Below are positions 7,344 through 14,946 of a stretch of 21,999 nucleotides of DNA, one piece after another. Every line of letters begins with the position of its first letter. Position 1 is the first letter of the stretch. A program made the translations under genes and the position numbers. Source of the DNA: JAZNSB01 sp045590955 (GTDB lineage Bacteria > Pseudomonadota > Alphaproteobacteria > RF32 > CAG-239); assembly GCA_045590955.1 (NCBI GenBank), contig JAZNSB010000021.1, positions 1 to 21,999 on the forward strand, in the 5' to 3' direction. The notes beneath the pieces are model-generated. The model did no database searches and was not told the origin of the DNA. It saw only the letters and a list, made by a program, of their open reading frames with translations.

Positions 7344-7929
7344 TCAAGAAATTGATAAACTGATTAAAATTTTTGCAAAATTACCGGGATTGGGAACAAG
7401 ATCAGCAAGGCGAATTGTGCTTAATTTGCTTAAAAATAATGATACTACTCTTAAAAATTTGATTGTGGGACTGACCAACGTGCAAGAACAAATTAAAGTA
7501 TGTCCGATTTGCGGTAATTTTGATACAACAGTGCCTTGTTCAATATGTTCAAATGAAAAAAAAGATGCATCTGTTGTATGTGTGGTGCAAGATGTGGCAG
7601 ATCTGTGGGCGATGGACAGAGTATCGCAATTTAAGGGTAAATATCATGTTTTGGGTGGAATTTTATCTGCAATTGAAGGCATTACCCCACAGGATCTGAA
7701 TGTGGAAAGTCTGATAGAAAGAATTAAGACAGACAATGTGCAGGAAATTATTTTGGCTTTGCCGGCAACAATAGACGGCCAGATTACTTCGCATTATCTG
7801 ATCTCAAGAATTAAACCTTTAAATGTAAAAGTTTCTACGTTGGCACAAGGAATTCCGATTGGAGCAGAACTTGATTATATGGATGAGGGAACTTTGCAAA
7901 TGGCAATAACTTCTCGTAAGGCTGTGTAA
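7336..7929 (+). CDS. recR: Recombination mediator protein RecR
   Basis: RecR works with RecF and RecO to load RecA on gapped DNA. The helix-hairpin-helix at the N-terminus (FAKLPGLGTRSARRIVLNLL, about 13-32) and the four-cysteine zinc motif (C56, C59, C68, C71) are complete. The Toprim domain follows (VCVVQDVADLWAMD, then YHVLGGILSAIEGITPQDL). The Toprim glutamate, usually VVE, is Gln85 here; RecR does not use it for catalysis. The 197-aa length is normal. ATG 7336 has a strong AGGAGAGGA site at 7322-7330 inside the end of dnaX, so expression is coupled to dnaX. A strong terminator follows. Confidence 0.97.
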   Translation: MASQEIDKLIKIFAKLPGLGTRSARRIVLNLLKNNDTTLKNLIVGLTNVQEQIKVCPICGNFDTTVPCSICSNEKKDASVVCVVQDVADLWAMDRVSQFKGKYHVLGGILSAIEGITPQDLNVESLIERIKTDNVQEIILALPATIDGQITSHYLISRIKPLNVKVSTLAQGIPIGAELDYMDEGTLQMAITSRKAV

Positions 7930-7945
7930 TATGAATTTTTTATTG

Positions 7946-7972
7946 AAAAACCCCGATTAAATCGGGGTTTTT
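7946..7972. terminator. bidirectional intrinsic terminator between recR and topA
   Basis: The perfect stem CCCCGAT (7951-7957) / ATCGGGG (7961-7967) has a TAA loop. AAAAA on the left and TTTTT on the right extend the pairing. It separates the convergent recR and topA and can serve both. Confidence 0.95.
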
Positions 7973-7973
7973 G

Positions 7974-10433
7974 TTATTTTTTTGCAGAAATTATATTTAA
8001 TGCATCTTCCAAAGATATTTGTTTATCTTTATATTCTTTTGGCAGAGCATAGTTATTTTTTCCGCATTTGATATATGGTCCGTATCTGCCGTTGTTTAAG
8101 CTGATTTCTTCATTGTTTTTTGGGTGGGTGCCCAAAATTTGACCGGTTGTTTTTGTTTCTGATGATTGTAATAATTCTTTTGCTCTTTCCAGAGTGATGT
8201 TAAAGATGTTATCCGGCAAAGTGATTGATTTTGATTTGTTTCCTTGTTTAATGTAACTACCATATTTGCCGATATTTACTTCAATACCGCCACCAAGATC
8301 TTTAGGTAAAGTCAACAATATAGAAGCCTGTTCTAAAGTAATTTCTTCAGATTTTATCCATTTTGGAAGAGGTGCTCTTTTGGGTTTTTCTGTTCTGGCA
8401 GTGGCGTCTTCACCAAGTTGAACATACCATCCGTATGGTCCACTTTTCAGATATATATTTTGGCTATTTAGTTGTCCTAATACTTTGTTGTCTTTTGTTT
8501 TTTCTGTTGTTTTTTCTTGCTCTTGAGCTTCTTCATCAGAACTGTCTGTGAGAGCTTGGGTATATTTGCACTCAGGATAGTTTGAACAACCTAAGAATGC
8601 GCCAAACTTTCCAAGTTTTACAGAAAGTTTACCTTTTTTGCATTCAGGACAAAGTTTTGGATCTGAGCCGTCTTCTTTTGGCGGAAACAGTGTGTTTGCC
8701 ATTACTTCTTCAATTTTTTCAATTACCTGACTGATTTGAAGAGGTTGAACGGCTTCAATGTTTTTGATAAATTTTTCCCAGAAACCGGTCAAAAGTTTTT
8801 TCCATTCTAAATTTCCCGCAGAAATATCATCTAAAAATTCTTCCATTTGTGCAGTAAAATCATATTCAACATATTTTTTGAAATAATTTTCTAAGAAAAT
8901 GGTAACAATGCGTCCTCTGTTTTCTGGAATAAAACGTAATTTTTCAACTTTTACATATTTTCTTTCTTGCAATACGGCAATGATGGATGCGTACGTGGAT
9001 GGTCTGCCGATGCCAAGTTCTTCAAGTTTTTTTACCAGACTTGCTTCCGTAAAGCGTGGAGGTGCAATGGTAAAATGTTGTTCTATGTTAATTTTGTCTT
9101 TTTCTACCGGTTCTTGTTCTTGAACATTAGGTAAAATTTTATTTTCGTCATCATCTTTGTCGTCATCTTTGCTTTCTTGATATAATTTTAAAAATCCATC
9201 AAAAGCAATGACTTGTCCGTTTGCTCTGAGTAGGATTTGTTCATCTTGAGAAAGGCTGTCTATGGTTACTTTGTCTAAAATTGCCGGGTTCATCTGAGAG
9301 GCAACCGTGCGTTTCCAAATAAGCTCATATAATTTATATGCGTCGTCAGAAAGTTTTGACTGCATTTTTTTGGGAGCATTCATTAAATCTGCCGGACGAA
9401 TGGCTTCGTGTGCTTCTTGGGCATTTTTTGTTTTGTTTTTATATTCTTTTGGTTCTTTCGGGAGATAGTTTTCTCCAAAGTATTTTAAAATGGCTTCTCT
9501 ACAACCGTTAATTGCTTCTTGAGAGAGGTTAACGGCGTCTGTTCTCATGTATGTAATTAAACCGTCTTCATATAGTTTTTGGGCTATTTGCATGGTTTTT
9601 TTTGCTGAAAAGCGCAATTTTCTGGCAGCTTCCTGTTGCAATGTTGAAGTGGTAAACGGTGCAGACGGGTAGCGGTTTGTTTTTTTGCGCTCAACACTAT
9701 GAATGTGAAAGTTTTGTGCTTCAATTTTTGCTTTTGCTTCTAAAGCTTTTTCTTGAGTGTTAAGATCAAATTTTTCAAGTTTTTTGCCGTCTAAATTTAT
9801 TAAGTGAGAAGCAATAACTGCTTTGTCTTTGGTAAGTAAATCAACATCAACGGTCCAGTATTCTTCCGGTTTGAAATTTTCAATTTCATTTTCTCTTTCA
9901 CAAATCAATCGCAAAGCCACAGATTGTACTCTGCCGGCAGATTTTGAACCGGGAAGTTTGCGCCACAATACCGGAGACAGGTTAAAACCTACTAAGTAAT
10001 CTAGAGCGCGTCTGGCCATATAGGCTGAAACCAAGTTGTCATCAATATCTTTTGGATTTTTGATGGCATTGGTTACGGCTGTTTTGGTAATTTCATGAAA
10101 TACCACTCTTTGAATTTTGTGGTCCTTTAGTTTTTTTCTGGCTTTTAATTCTTCTAAGATGTGCCAAGCAATAGCTTCTCCTTCTCTATCCGGGTCGGTT
10201 GCAAGGATAATGGTATCGGCTTGTTTGGTGGCATCTATAATGTCTTTTAGGTGTTTTTGTCCGCCCGGACTTAACTCCCAACTCATAGAAAAATCATTGT
10301 TAGGGTCAACGGAGCCATCTTTACTGGGCAAATCTCTGATATGACCAAAGCTGGCCAAAACTTTGTAGTCTGAACCCAAGTATTTGTTTATGGTTTTTGA
10401 TTTTGCCGGAGACTCTACAATTACAAGCTTCAT
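7974..10433 (-). CDS. topA: DNA topoisomerase I (type IA)
   Basis: TopA relaxes negative supercoils by passing one strand through a tyrosine-linked nick. The Toprim domain shows Glu7 (VIVESPAKS) and the DPDREGE motif at 80-86. The RRALDYLVGF and SKSAGRVQSVALR helices follow. The catalytic tyrosine is Tyr295 in GLITYMRTD. One four-cysteine zinc ribbon is clear (C595, C598, C616, C622). After an acidic linker there are three C-terminal glycine-aromatic repeats (near 664-673, 722-731 and 782-791, e.g. GKYGSYIKQG). This one-ribbon plus repeats layout is usual outside the gammaproteobacteria, and 819 aa is normal. An acidic insert (DDDKDDDE, 423-430) sits in the middle. The start lies nine bases after dprA with AGGT upstream; it is the last gene of the plsY-dprA-topA operon. 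Confidence 0.98.
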   Translation of the reverse strand: MKLVIVESPAKSKTINKYLGSDYKVLASFGHIRDLPSKDGSVDPNNDFSMSWELSPGGQKHLKDIIDATKQADTIILATDPDREGEAIAWHILEELKARKKLKDHKIQRVVFHEITKTAVTNAIKNPKDIDDNLVSAYMARRALDYLVGFNLSPVLWRKLPGSKSAGRVQSVALRLICERENEIENFKPEEYWTVDVDLLTKDKAVIASHLINLDGKKLEKFDLNTQEKALEAKAKIEAQNFHIHSVERKKTNRYPSAPFTTSTLQQEAARKLRFSAKKTMQIAQKLYEDGLITYMRTDAVNLSQEAINGCREAILKYFGENYLPKEPKEYKNKTKNAQEAHEAIRPADLMNAPKKMQSKLSDDAYKLYELIWKRTVASQMNPAILDKVTIDSLSQDEQILLRANGQVIAFDGFLKLYQESKDDDKDDDENKILPNVQEQEPVEKDKINIEQHFTIAPPRFTEASLVKKLEELGIGRPSTYASIIAVLQERKYVKVEKLRFIPENRGRIVTIFLENYFKKYVEYDFTAQMEEFLDDISAGNLEWKKLLTGFWEKFIKNIEAVQPLQISQVIEKIEEVMANTLFPPKEDGSDPKLCPECKKGKLSVKLGKFGAFLGCSNYPECKYTQALTDSSDEEAQEQEKTTEKTKDNKVLGQLNSQNIYLKSGPYGWYVQLGEDATARTEKPKRAPLPKWIKSEEITLEQASILLTLPKDLGGGIEVNIGKYGSYIKQGNKSKSITLPDNIFNITLERAKELLQSSETKTTGQILGTHPKNNEEISLNNGRYGPYIKCGKNNYALPKEYKDKQISLEDALNIISAKK

Positions 10434-10442
10434 ATTGTTTAC

Positions 10443-11510
10443 CTATCTTTTTAATGCAATTTTATTACCAGATATTCTTTGAATTTTAGAATCCATTTCA
10501 AGTTCTGTTATAGAAAGCAAAATTTCTTGAGGGGGCTTACCGCTGATGCGGATTATCTCATCAATAGAAGTGCCATCATAGTCCAGAAAACTTAAAATAT
10601 CTGTTTCTTCTGTTTTGGGAATATCATTATTTTTTTGCAAATTGTCAACATAAACTTTTTTTTCATGCTTATTATTAAGGTGATAATAGGCAAAAATGTC
10701 ATTGCTATTGTTTACCAGAACAGCGCCTTCTTTAATTAATTGGTTGCATCCCAGAGTGCGTCCGTCGGAAGGATTTCCGGGTATGGCAAAAATTGTTTTT
10801 CCTTGTTTTTTTGCATATTGTGCTGTTATGAGAGAACCTGAGTTTGTGCTTGCTCCGGCAACTAAAAGTCCGTCACACAAAGCAGAAATTATTCTATTTC
10901 TTCTGGGAAAGTTGCTGATTTGAGCTCCGGTGCCAAATGGAAATTCTGAGATTAGGTTTCCTTGTAATAAAATTTGCTGATAAAGTTCTTGGTTTTCTGA
11001 TGGATATGCAATGTCTATGCCGGTGCCAAGAACAGCTATGGTTTTTCCTTTTTGGTTTTGAGCATATAATGCTCCTTTATGTGCTGAAGTATCTATGCCT
11101 CGGGCCATGCCTGAAATTATCATGATATCGTTATTGCAAAGATCGTATGCAATGCGAGAAGCAAGTTTACGACTGTTAATACTGGCGTTGCGGCTTCCTA
11201 CAACAGATATTGCCAAATTATACGTTAGATTGGAAATGTTGCCGCTGACATATAATACAGGAGGCGCATCTGCTAAATCTTTTAAACGAGACGGATAATT
11301 CTTGTCGCAGTAACGCAATATGGATATGTTGTTCTTTAATGCCGTTTCATATTGCTTTACCGCAAAGTCTCTGGAACATATGTCTGTTTGGTGTTTTAGA
11401 GCTTCTTTGGCGCTTGCATATTTGTTCAGCAATTTAAAAAAACTTACGGGACCAATCTTATTGCTGTTGGCCAGTTGAATCCAATCTATGATTTCTTCAC
11501 AATCTGTCAT
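10443..11510 (-). CDS. dprA: DNA-processing protein DprA (Smf)
   Basis: DprA binds incoming single-stranded DNA and loads RecA during natural transformation; it is also kept in many bacteria not known to be competent. Features are an N-terminal SAM/HhH-like region (about 1-60) and a Rossmann-like core: SVVGSRNAS at 102-110, IISGMARGIDTSAHKGAL at 131-148, TIAVLGTGIDIAYPSENQEL at 157-176, FPRRNRIISAL, and SGSLITAQYAKKQGKTIFAIPG. A C-terminal winged-helix (DML1-like) region is about 300-355. The usual acidic VVEA before SGSLITA reads VAGA (217-220) here, an odd change at a conserved spot. Its ATG overlaps the plsY stop in an ATGA (11507-11510), so translation is coupled. Confidence 0.97.
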   Translation of the reverse strand: MTDCEEIIDWIQLANSNKIGPVSFFKLLNKYASAKEALKHQTDICSRDFAVKQYETALKNNISILRYCDKNYPSRLKDLADAPPVLYVSGNISNLTYNLAISVVGSRNASINSRKLASRIAYDLCNNDIMIISGMARGIDTSAHKGALYAQNQKGKTIAVLGTGIDIAYPSENQELYQQILLQGNLISEFPFGTGAQISNFPRRNRIISALCDGLLVAGASTNSGSLITAQYAKKQGKTIFAIPGNPSDGRTLGCNQLIKEGAVLVNNSNDIFAYYHLNNKHEKKVYVDNLQKNNDIPKTEETDILSFLDYDGTSIDEIIRISGKPPQEILLSITELEMDSKIQRISGNKIALKR

Positions 11511-12145
11511 TTTTTGAGTTTTATTTTACTTTCTTTGCCGGTAAGAAGTCTGATAATGTTTTGGCGGTGTCTTACAATGACTAAAGCAGCAATAGCAAAA
11601 TAAAAATATGTGTATATGAGCGGGCAAGTGTAATAAGAAATTACAGGAATGCTTATGGCTGCCGTTAATGCAGACAATGATGAGTATTTGAAAATGAACG
11701 CCATTGCAAGCCAAATACCAAGAGCATATAATGCCAAAACAGGTTGTGTGAACAATATGAAACCAAATGTGGAAGCAACGCCTTTACCGCCTTTAAATTT
11801 TAACCATACGGGAAAGTTGTGACCAATTACGCCAAATGAACCGGCAATTAAACCTGCAACAATGTTTTGGTTGATTAAAACATTGAAGAAAAAAACAGGA
11901 GAGGGATTTACAAGTTTGTATGCAATAAATGCAGCAAGTCCTGCCTTTGATGCATCCAGCAAAACAGTAAGTAATGCCAAGTCTTTTCTGCCGGTGCGCA
12001 AAACGTTGGTGGCACCAATGTTGCCGGAACCAATTTTTCTGATATCGCCAAGACCGGCTAATCTGGTTAAAACCAGGCCAAAGGGAACAGAACCGAGTAA
12101 ATAACCCAAAAGTGCGCAAATTCCAAAAATAAGGTTGCTTGTCAT
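11507..12145 (-). CDS. plsY: Glycerol-3-phosphate acyltransferase PlsY (acyl-phosphate type)
   Basis: PlsY is an inner-membrane enzyme that transfers an acyl group from acyl-phosphate to glycerol-3-phosphate, the first step of phospholipid synthesis. The acyl-phosphate would come from PlsX, not seen here. The 212-aa protein is highly hydrophobic with about seven membrane segments. It carries the three family motifs: KIGSGNIGATNVLRTG (37-52), GHNFPVWLKFKGGKGVAS (108-125), and near the C-terminus RHRQNIIRLL. A strong AGGAGAAAG site precedes the ATG. It is the first gene of a leftward operon, diverging from pyrH across 139 bases. I could not settle on a leftward promoter in that AT-rich gap. Confidence 0.97.
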   Translation of the reverse strand: MTSNLIFGICALLGYLLGSVPFGLVLTRLAGLGDIRKIGSGNIGATNVLRTGRKDLALLTVLLDASKAGLAAFIAYKLVNPSPVFFFNVLINQNIVAGLIAGSFGVIGHNFPVWLKFKGGKGVASTFGFILFTQPVLALYALGIWLAMAFIFKYSSLSALTAAISIPVISYYTCPLIYTYFYFAIAALVIVRHRQNIIRLLTGKESKIKLKK

Positions 12146-12231
12146 GTCTTTCTCCTAAAAGTGTTTTATATATCTTTAAACGTATGTTATAAAAATTTCA
12201 ACCAAAATTTAGAACAACTTGTTTAAATATG

Positions 12232-12260
12232 ATGACAAAATAATTATAAAATAATATATT
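12232..12260 (+). promoter_or_regulatory. promoter of pyrH
   Basis: ATGACA (12232-12237) and TATATT (12255-12260) each match the sigma-70 consensus at five of six bases with an ideal 17-base spacer. The predicted start near 12267 gives a short leader carrying AAGGAG (12272-12277) before the ATG at 12285. Confidence 0.65.
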
Positions 12261-12284
12261 ATCAACAAACATAAGGAGATAAAC

Positions 12285-12995
12285 ATGGAGCCTAAATTTA
12301 ACAGAATTTTGATAAAATTGTCGGGTGAAGCTTTGATGGGCGATTGTAATTTCGGAATGTCTGAAGAAGCAACCCTTAAAATTTGTGAACAAATTAAACA
12401 AATACATGAAACCGGTGTAAAAGTGGCTGTGGTGGTAGGCGGCGGAAATATATTCAGAGGTGCAAAACATGCTTGCCAAGCCCTTAAAAGACCGGTGGCA
12501 GACCAAATTGGAATGTTGGCAACCGTAATGAACGGAATTTATTTGCAGAGTATGTTGCAAAAAACAGGTGTGAAAGCAAAAGTGTTGTCCAGCATAAATA
12601 TGCCACAAATAGCAGAATCTTATATGTATGCAAAAGCTTTATCTGCTTTTGATGAAGGACAGGTTTTGGTGTTGGTGGCCGGAACGGCTAATCCGTATGT
12701 GACAACAGATAGTGCAGCATTGCTTAGAGCTTGTGAGTTAAATTGTGATGTGGTGTTGAAAGCAACGCAAGTTGATGGTGTTTATGACGATGATCCGAAG
12801 CAAAATCCAAATGCCAAAAGATTTGATAATATATCTTACCAGCAGGTAATGGATAAAAAACTAAAAATTATGGATTTGATGGCAATCAATATGGCAGAAC
12901 AACACCAAATTCCGGTTTTGGTATTTAACAGAACCAAAGAAAATGCCATTGTTGAGGCAGTGCAAAAACAAGGGGTGTTTTCTGTTATATCTTAA
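12285..12995 (+). CDS. pyrH: Uridylate kinase PyrH (UMP kinase)
   Basis: PyrH phosphorylates UMP to UDP with ATP in pyrimidine synthesis; it is a hexameric member of the amino-acid kinase fold. Visible motifs are RILIKLSGEALMG (7-19), VAVVVGGGNIFRG (47-59), DQIGMLATVMN (73-83), the TDSAALLRA helix, and the ATP-site region KATQVDGVYDDDPKQNP. The 236-aa length is typical. An AAGGAG site supports the start. In most alphaproteobacteria pyrH leads directly into frr. Here a terminator and a separate small gene come between them, so pyrH appears to be transcribed alone. Confidence 0.98.
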   Translation: MEPKFNRILIKLSGEALMGDCNFGMSEEATLKICEQIKQIHETGVKVAVVVGGGNIFRGAKHACQALKRPVADQIGMLATVMNGIYLQSMLQKTGVKAKVLSSINMPQIAESYMYAKALSAFDEGQVLVLVAGTANPYVTTDSAALLRACELNCDVVLKATQVDGVYDDDPKQNPNAKRFDNISYQQVMDKKLKIMDLMAINMAEQHQIPVLVFNRTKENAIVEAVQKQGVFSVIS

Positions 12996-13004
12996 AAATA
13001 AAAG

Positions 13005-13029
13005 CCGCCTGAAAATAGGCGGTTTTTTT
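13005..13029 (+). terminator. intrinsic terminator after pyrH
   Basis: The stem CCGCCT (13005-13010) / AGGCGG (13017-13022) has loop GAAAAT and is followed by seven T. It begins nine bases after the pyrH stop. Confidence 0.93.
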
Positions 13030-13079
13030 AATATGGCCTTTTGAATAAAAAAGTGTTGCCATAGGGGTGATTGTATGAT

Positions 13080-13481
13080 ATGAATTTTTCAAAACATAAG
13101 TTTCATTTAATAATTATGTGTATGAAAGTAAATAAAGAAATCTTTAAAAAAATTTGGACAGCCACCAGATATTTTTTGGTTTTGTCTGTGCCTGTGATGG
13201 CAGGCTATTATGTTGGCCGAGACGTGCAATTTGATGAAGGCTGGATTAAGCTGACATTAATTTTGGTGTTGGCCGCGATGTTCCTTTCAGTCTTGTTGAT
13301 TGATGGATTTGATGTATATCGCATATATCATGCTGCCGAAGCCAGAAAGCGTCAGATTAGGATGATTGCGAGCCTGATGATGATTGCGGTAACTGTGGGG
13401 GCGTGGGTTTATGTCGCTTGGATTTACGCTTCAATCTGGTTGTTGCTGTTTTTGTTGTTTCAAACACTGCTGATGGACTGA
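13080..13481 (+). CDS. hypothetical small membrane protein
   Basis: I do not recognise this 133-aa protein. The ATG at 13080 is preferred because AGGGGTGA at 13063-13070 ends nine bases upstream; an in-frame TTG at 13071 and ATGs at 13116 and 13122 are alternatives. A basic amphipathic N-terminus (KVNKEIFKKIWTATR, 16-30) is followed by membrane segments at about 29-47, 57-75, and one long or two short ones at about 95-131. A charged loop between them (RIYHAAEARKRQIR, 81-94) is probably cytoplasmic by the positive-inside rule. It has its own terminator downstream and the pyrH terminator upstream, so it is an independent unit. Codon use is richer in G/C (GCG, GCC, CTG, CGT) than its neighbours, hinting at acquisition or insertion into the pyrH-frr block. 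Membrane location is likely; the function is unknown. Confidence 0.75.
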   Translation: MNFSKHKFHLIIMCMKVNKEIFKKIWTATRYFLVLSVPVMAGYYVGRDVQFDEGWIKLTLILVLAAMFLSVLLIDGFDVYRIYHAAEARKRQIRMIASLMMIAVTVGAWVYVAWIYASIWLLLFLLFQTLLMD

Positions 13482-13512
13482 AAATGGTCTTGATGCCGTA
13501 AGTTATTAAAAG

Positions 13513-13537
13513 AGAGGGTTTTTTGCCCTCTTTTTTT
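13513..13537 (+). terminator. intrinsic terminator after the small membrane protein gene
   Basis: The stem AGAGGG (13513-13518) / CCCTCT (13526-13531) has loop TTTTTTG, closed by a run of seven T (13531-13537), and A-rich sequence precedes it. Confidence 0.88.
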
Positions 13538-13621
13538 GTGCAAAAATGCAAAAGGGGCAAAAATAAACTATGTAGCGGAAAACTTGAAGATGTTTGTTGA
13601 TTTTTTTCTTCTTTATATCTA

Positions 13622-13647
13622 AACTGCCAGCAGTTGTAATTTTTTTA
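13622..13647 (+). promoter_or_regulatory. small hairpin plus T-run just upstream of frr (possible operator or attenuator)
   Basis: AACTG (13622-13626) and CAGTT (13631-13635) pair around a CCAG loop, followed after GTAA by a run of T ending at 13647. It lies 12 bases before the frr start. The stem is short and could be chance or a protein-binding palindrome (AACTGC-CA-GCAGTT). The rest of the 177-base gap before frr holds no gene. I did not find a convincing promoter in it, although one must exist here because a terminator lies upstream. Confidence 0.3.
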
Positions 13648-13658
13648 TAGAGGTTTTT

Positions 13659-14222
13659 ATGACAGATTTTAATCAGGTTAAAACTGAAACTAAAGAAAAA
13701 ATGGATAAAACATTAGAAGCTCTTAAGGCAGATTTTGGTTCATTGCGTGTCGGCAGAGCTCATAGGGGAATGGTTGACGGAATTATGGTGGATGCATATG
13801 GTAGTCCGACCCCGATTAACCAAGTGGCAACCGTCTCTGTTCCAGACCCGAGAACTCTTTCTTTGAGTGTATGGGACAGGTCTTTGGTTCATGCTGTGGA
13901 AAAAGCTATTATGGAATCAGATTTGGGATTAAATCCTTCTTCTGACGGAACTTTGATAAGAATACCCGTGCCTCCTTTGTCTGAAGAAAGACGTGTGGAA
14001 TTGGTTAAGGTGGCCAAAAAATATGCAGAACAAAATAAAGTGGCAATCAGAAACATTCGCAGAGATGCAATTGATACCGTAAGAGAATTAAAGAAAAACG
14101 GTGAAATTACAGAAGATGACGAAAAACGTTATGAAAACGAAGTGCAAAAATTAACTGATGATTCTGTGAAAAAAATTGATGAAATGACAGAAGCAAAAGA
14201 AAAAGATATTTTGCAAGTATAG
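13659..14222 (+). CDS. frr: Ribosome recycling factor Frr (RRF)
   Basis: With EF-G, Frr splits the post-termination ribosome. The 187-aa length is right. Conserved stretches are LKADFGSLRVGRAHRGMVDG (about 24-43), YGSPTPINQVATVSVPDPRTL, LNPSSDGTLIRIPVPPLSEERR, the NVAIRNIRRDA-like helix (KVAIRNIRRDA) and the coiled C-terminal helix EDDEKRYENEVQKLTDD. An AGAGG site precedes the ATG. It opens the long rightward operon, with uppS starting 16 bases downstream. Confidence 0.98.
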   Translation: MTDFNQVKTETKEKMDKTLEALKADFGSLRVGRAHRGMVDGIMVDAYGSPTPINQVATVSVPDPRTLSLSVWDRSLVHAVEKAIMESDLGLNPSSDGTLIRIPVPPLSEERRVELVKVAKKYAEQNKVAIRNIRRDAIDTVRELKKNGEITEDDEKRYENEVQKLTDDSVKKIDEMTEAKEKDILQV

Positions 14223-14238
14223 TCTTGGGATTACAGTT

Positions 14239-14946
14239 TTGACCGATAATAATAACTTATCACATATTGCCATTATTATGGACGGCAATAGACGTTGGGC
14301 AAAAAAGAATAAGCTTTCTGTGGCTGCGGGGCATAAAGCCGGAGCGCAAAATTTGGAAAAAATTGTGCAAGAAGCTACCGAACAGAAAGTAAAGTTTTTG
14401 ACATTGTATGCTTTTTCTACAGAAAACTGGAAACGTTCTGAGGAAGAAGTAAAAAATTTGATGGATTTGTTGCGTCAGTATATTAGACAAGATATTGCTC
14501 AATTGGTTAAAAAAGGTGTGAAAATTGTGTTTATCGGCGAAAAGAGCATGCTTGATGCCGATATTGTGGCTGCCATTGAAGATGTGGAAAGACAAACACA
14601 AAAAAATGATGTAATTACTTTAATTATGGCTTTAAGCTATGGCTCAAGAACAGAGATTGTTAATGCTGCAAAAAAATTATCTGCCTTGGTAAAAAGAGGT
14701 GATATAAATCTTGAAGATATTGATGAAAAAACATTTTCGGATATGTTGTATACAAGAAATATACCTGATCCGGATTTGATGATAAGAACGGGCGGAGATA
14801 AACGAGTAAGCAATTATCTGTTGTGGCAATTGGCTTATACGGAGTTCTTCTTTACCGATACATTGTGGCCGGATTTTTCTGCAGAAGAATTGCGAGATAT
14901 TATAAAACAATTTAATAAAAGGGAGAGAAGATATGGTGCAGGCTAA
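14239..14946 (+). CDS. uppS: Undecaprenyl diphosphate synthase UppS (cis-prenyltransferase)
   Basis: UppS condenses isopentenyl diphosphate onto farnesyl diphosphate to make the C55 lipid carrier for peptidoglycan and LPS. The catalytic aspartate is Asp15 in IAIIMDGNRRWAKK. Other motifs are LTLYAFSTENWKRSEEEV, and RTGGDKRVSNYLLWQLAYTE with FFTDTLWPDFS near the end. Start choice: TTG 14239, with TGGGA at 14226-14230, because the next ATG is the one within MDGNRR and would remove part of the active-site strand. The 235-aa length is normal. It overlaps the next gene by 14 bases, so the two are translationally coupled. Confidence 0.97.
   Translation: MTDNNNLSHIAIIMDGNRRWAKKNKLSVAAGHKAGAQNLEKIVQEATEQKVKFLTLYAFSTENWKRSEEEVKNLMDLLRQYIRQDIAQLVKKGVKIVFIGEKSMLDADIVAAIEDVERQTQKNDVITLIMALSYGSRTEIVNAAKKLSALVKRGDINLEDIDEKTFSDMLYTRNIPDPDLMIRTGGDKRVSNYLLWQLAYTEFFFTDTLWPDFSAEELRDIIKQFNKRERRYGAG

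Noticed and set aside
13538..13658. Possible tRNA or other structured RNA in the gap before frr
   Set aside because: There is no T-loop (GTTCRA), no acceptor-like pairing and no CCA; only the small hairpin at 13622-13635 is visible.
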